This document shows positions 63,491 through 64,000 of a DNA stretch of 64,000 bases, in pieces (position 1 is the first letter of the stretch; the number at the start of each line of letters is the position of its first letter). The notes under the pieces are model-generated. The model saw nothing but the letters and a program-made list of their open reading frames with translations, was not told where the DNA came from and searched no databases. Source of the stretch: Escherichia coli (GTDB taxonomy: Bacteria; Pseudomonadota; Gammaproteobacteria; Enterobacterales; Enterobacteriaceae). The position numbers were made by a program, and so were the translations under genes. The stretch covers positions 62,001-126,000 of the forward strand of contig NZ_JAATUR010000005.1 of the NCBI RefSeq assembly GCF_011881725.1, given 5' to 3'.

Positions 63491-64000
63491 ATGTCAGAAC
63501 GTTTCCCAAATGACGTGGATCCGATCGAAACTCGCGACTGGCTCCAGGCGATCGAATCGGTCATCCGTGAAGAAGGTGTTGAGCGTGCTCAGTATCTGAT
63601 CGACCAGCTGCTTGCTGAAGCCCGCAAAGGCGGTGTCAACGTAGCCGCAGGCACCGGCATCAGCAACTACATCAACACCATCCCCGTTGAAGAACAACCG
63701 GAGTATCCGGGTAATCTGGAACTGGAACGCCGTATTCGTTCAGCTATCCGCTGGAACGCCATCATGACGGTTCTGCGTGCGTCGAAAAAAGACCTCGAAC
63801 TGGGCGGCCACATGGCGTCCTTCCAGTCTTCCGCAACCATTTATGATGTGTGCTTTAACCACTTCTTCCGTGCGCGCAACGAGCAGGATGGCGGCGACCT
63901 GGTTTACTTCCAGGGCCACATCTCCCCGGGCGTTTACGCACGTGCTTTCCTGGAAGGTCGTTTGACTCAAGAGCAGCTGGATAACTTCCGTCAAGAAGTT
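63491..64000 (+). CDS. aceE: Pyruvate dehydrogenase E1 component (5' part)
   Basis: The first 170 codons of AceE, cut by the window end and open to the last base. AceE is the thiamine diphosphate-dependent decarboxylase of the pyruvate dehydrogenase complex. The start MSERFPNDVDPIETRDW matches K-12. The ThDP-binding region begins with GGHMASFQSSATIYDV and FQGHISPGVYAR. It is 160 bp after pdhR and in the same operon (pdhR-aceEF-lpd). Confidence 0.97.
   Translation, partial: MSERFPNDVDPIETRDWLQAIESVIREEGVERAQYLIDQLLAEARKGGVNVAAGTGISNYINTIPVEEQPEYPGNLELERRIRSAIRWNAIMTVLRASKKDLELGGHMASFQSSATIYDVCFNHFFRARNEQDGGDLVYFQGHISPGVYARAFLEGRLTQEQLDNFRQEV

Overview
The window is chromosomal DNA of an Escherichia very close to E. 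coli. Almost every protein matches the E. coli K-12 product in length and nearly in sequence, and the gene order is that of the K-12 'minute 1.5-2.6' region. Scattered substitutions (for example in MutT, PpdD, SecM and FtsW) show that it is not K-12 itself. I cannot decide from sequence alone between a divergent E. coli lineage, a cryptic clade and a sister species.

Layout. 1-4555: REP repeats, araA and araB (minus) and divergent araC, with the full pBAD/pC control region. 4556-12930: an accessory block absent from this place in K-12. It carries a chaperone-usher fimbrial locus (major pilin, usher, two tandem chaperones, three minor pilins, a cysteine-rich putative tip protein) and perhaps a small membrane peptide. 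12939-19105: yabI, the thiamine uptake operon thiBPQ under a TPP riboswitch, sgrR, and the dual-function RNA sgrS/sgrT. setA, which follows sgrS in K-12, is missing. 19213-28208: leuLABCD with its attenuator, leuO, and ilvIH. 28388-29395: cra. 29994-47834: the division and cell wall (dcw) cluster mraZ-rsmH-ftsL-ftsI-murE-murF-mraY-murD-ftsW-murG-murC-ddlB-ftsQ-ftsA-ftsZ-lpxC. 48064-51792: secM-secA-mutT. 51788-52120: a three-copy REP array. 52124-58023 (mostly minus): yacG-zapD-coaE, guaC (plus), and the type IV pilus genes hofC-hofB-ppdD. 58225-64000: nadC, ampD-ampE, aroP, pdhR and the first 170 codons of aceE.

How the parts work together. The left part handles arabinose use, thiamine uptake and the glucose-phosphate stress response. 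The middle makes branched-chain amino acids under the regulators LeuO and Cra. The dcw cluster is one almost gap-free run of overlapping genes that makes peptidoglycan precursors and the divisome. secM-secA handles export with feedback control by ribosome stalling. The right end links cell wall recycling (ampD), NAD synthesis, aromatic amino acid uptake and control of pyruvate dehydrogenase.

The part least explained by known E. coli biology is the 8.4-kb fimbrial block. It sits exactly between the araC 3' end and the yabI start, AraC ends at residue 281 next to it, its flanks are A+T-rich, and its last structural gene encodes a ten-cysteine protein that I do not recognise. The clean loss of setA beside an intact sgrS is the second notable difference.
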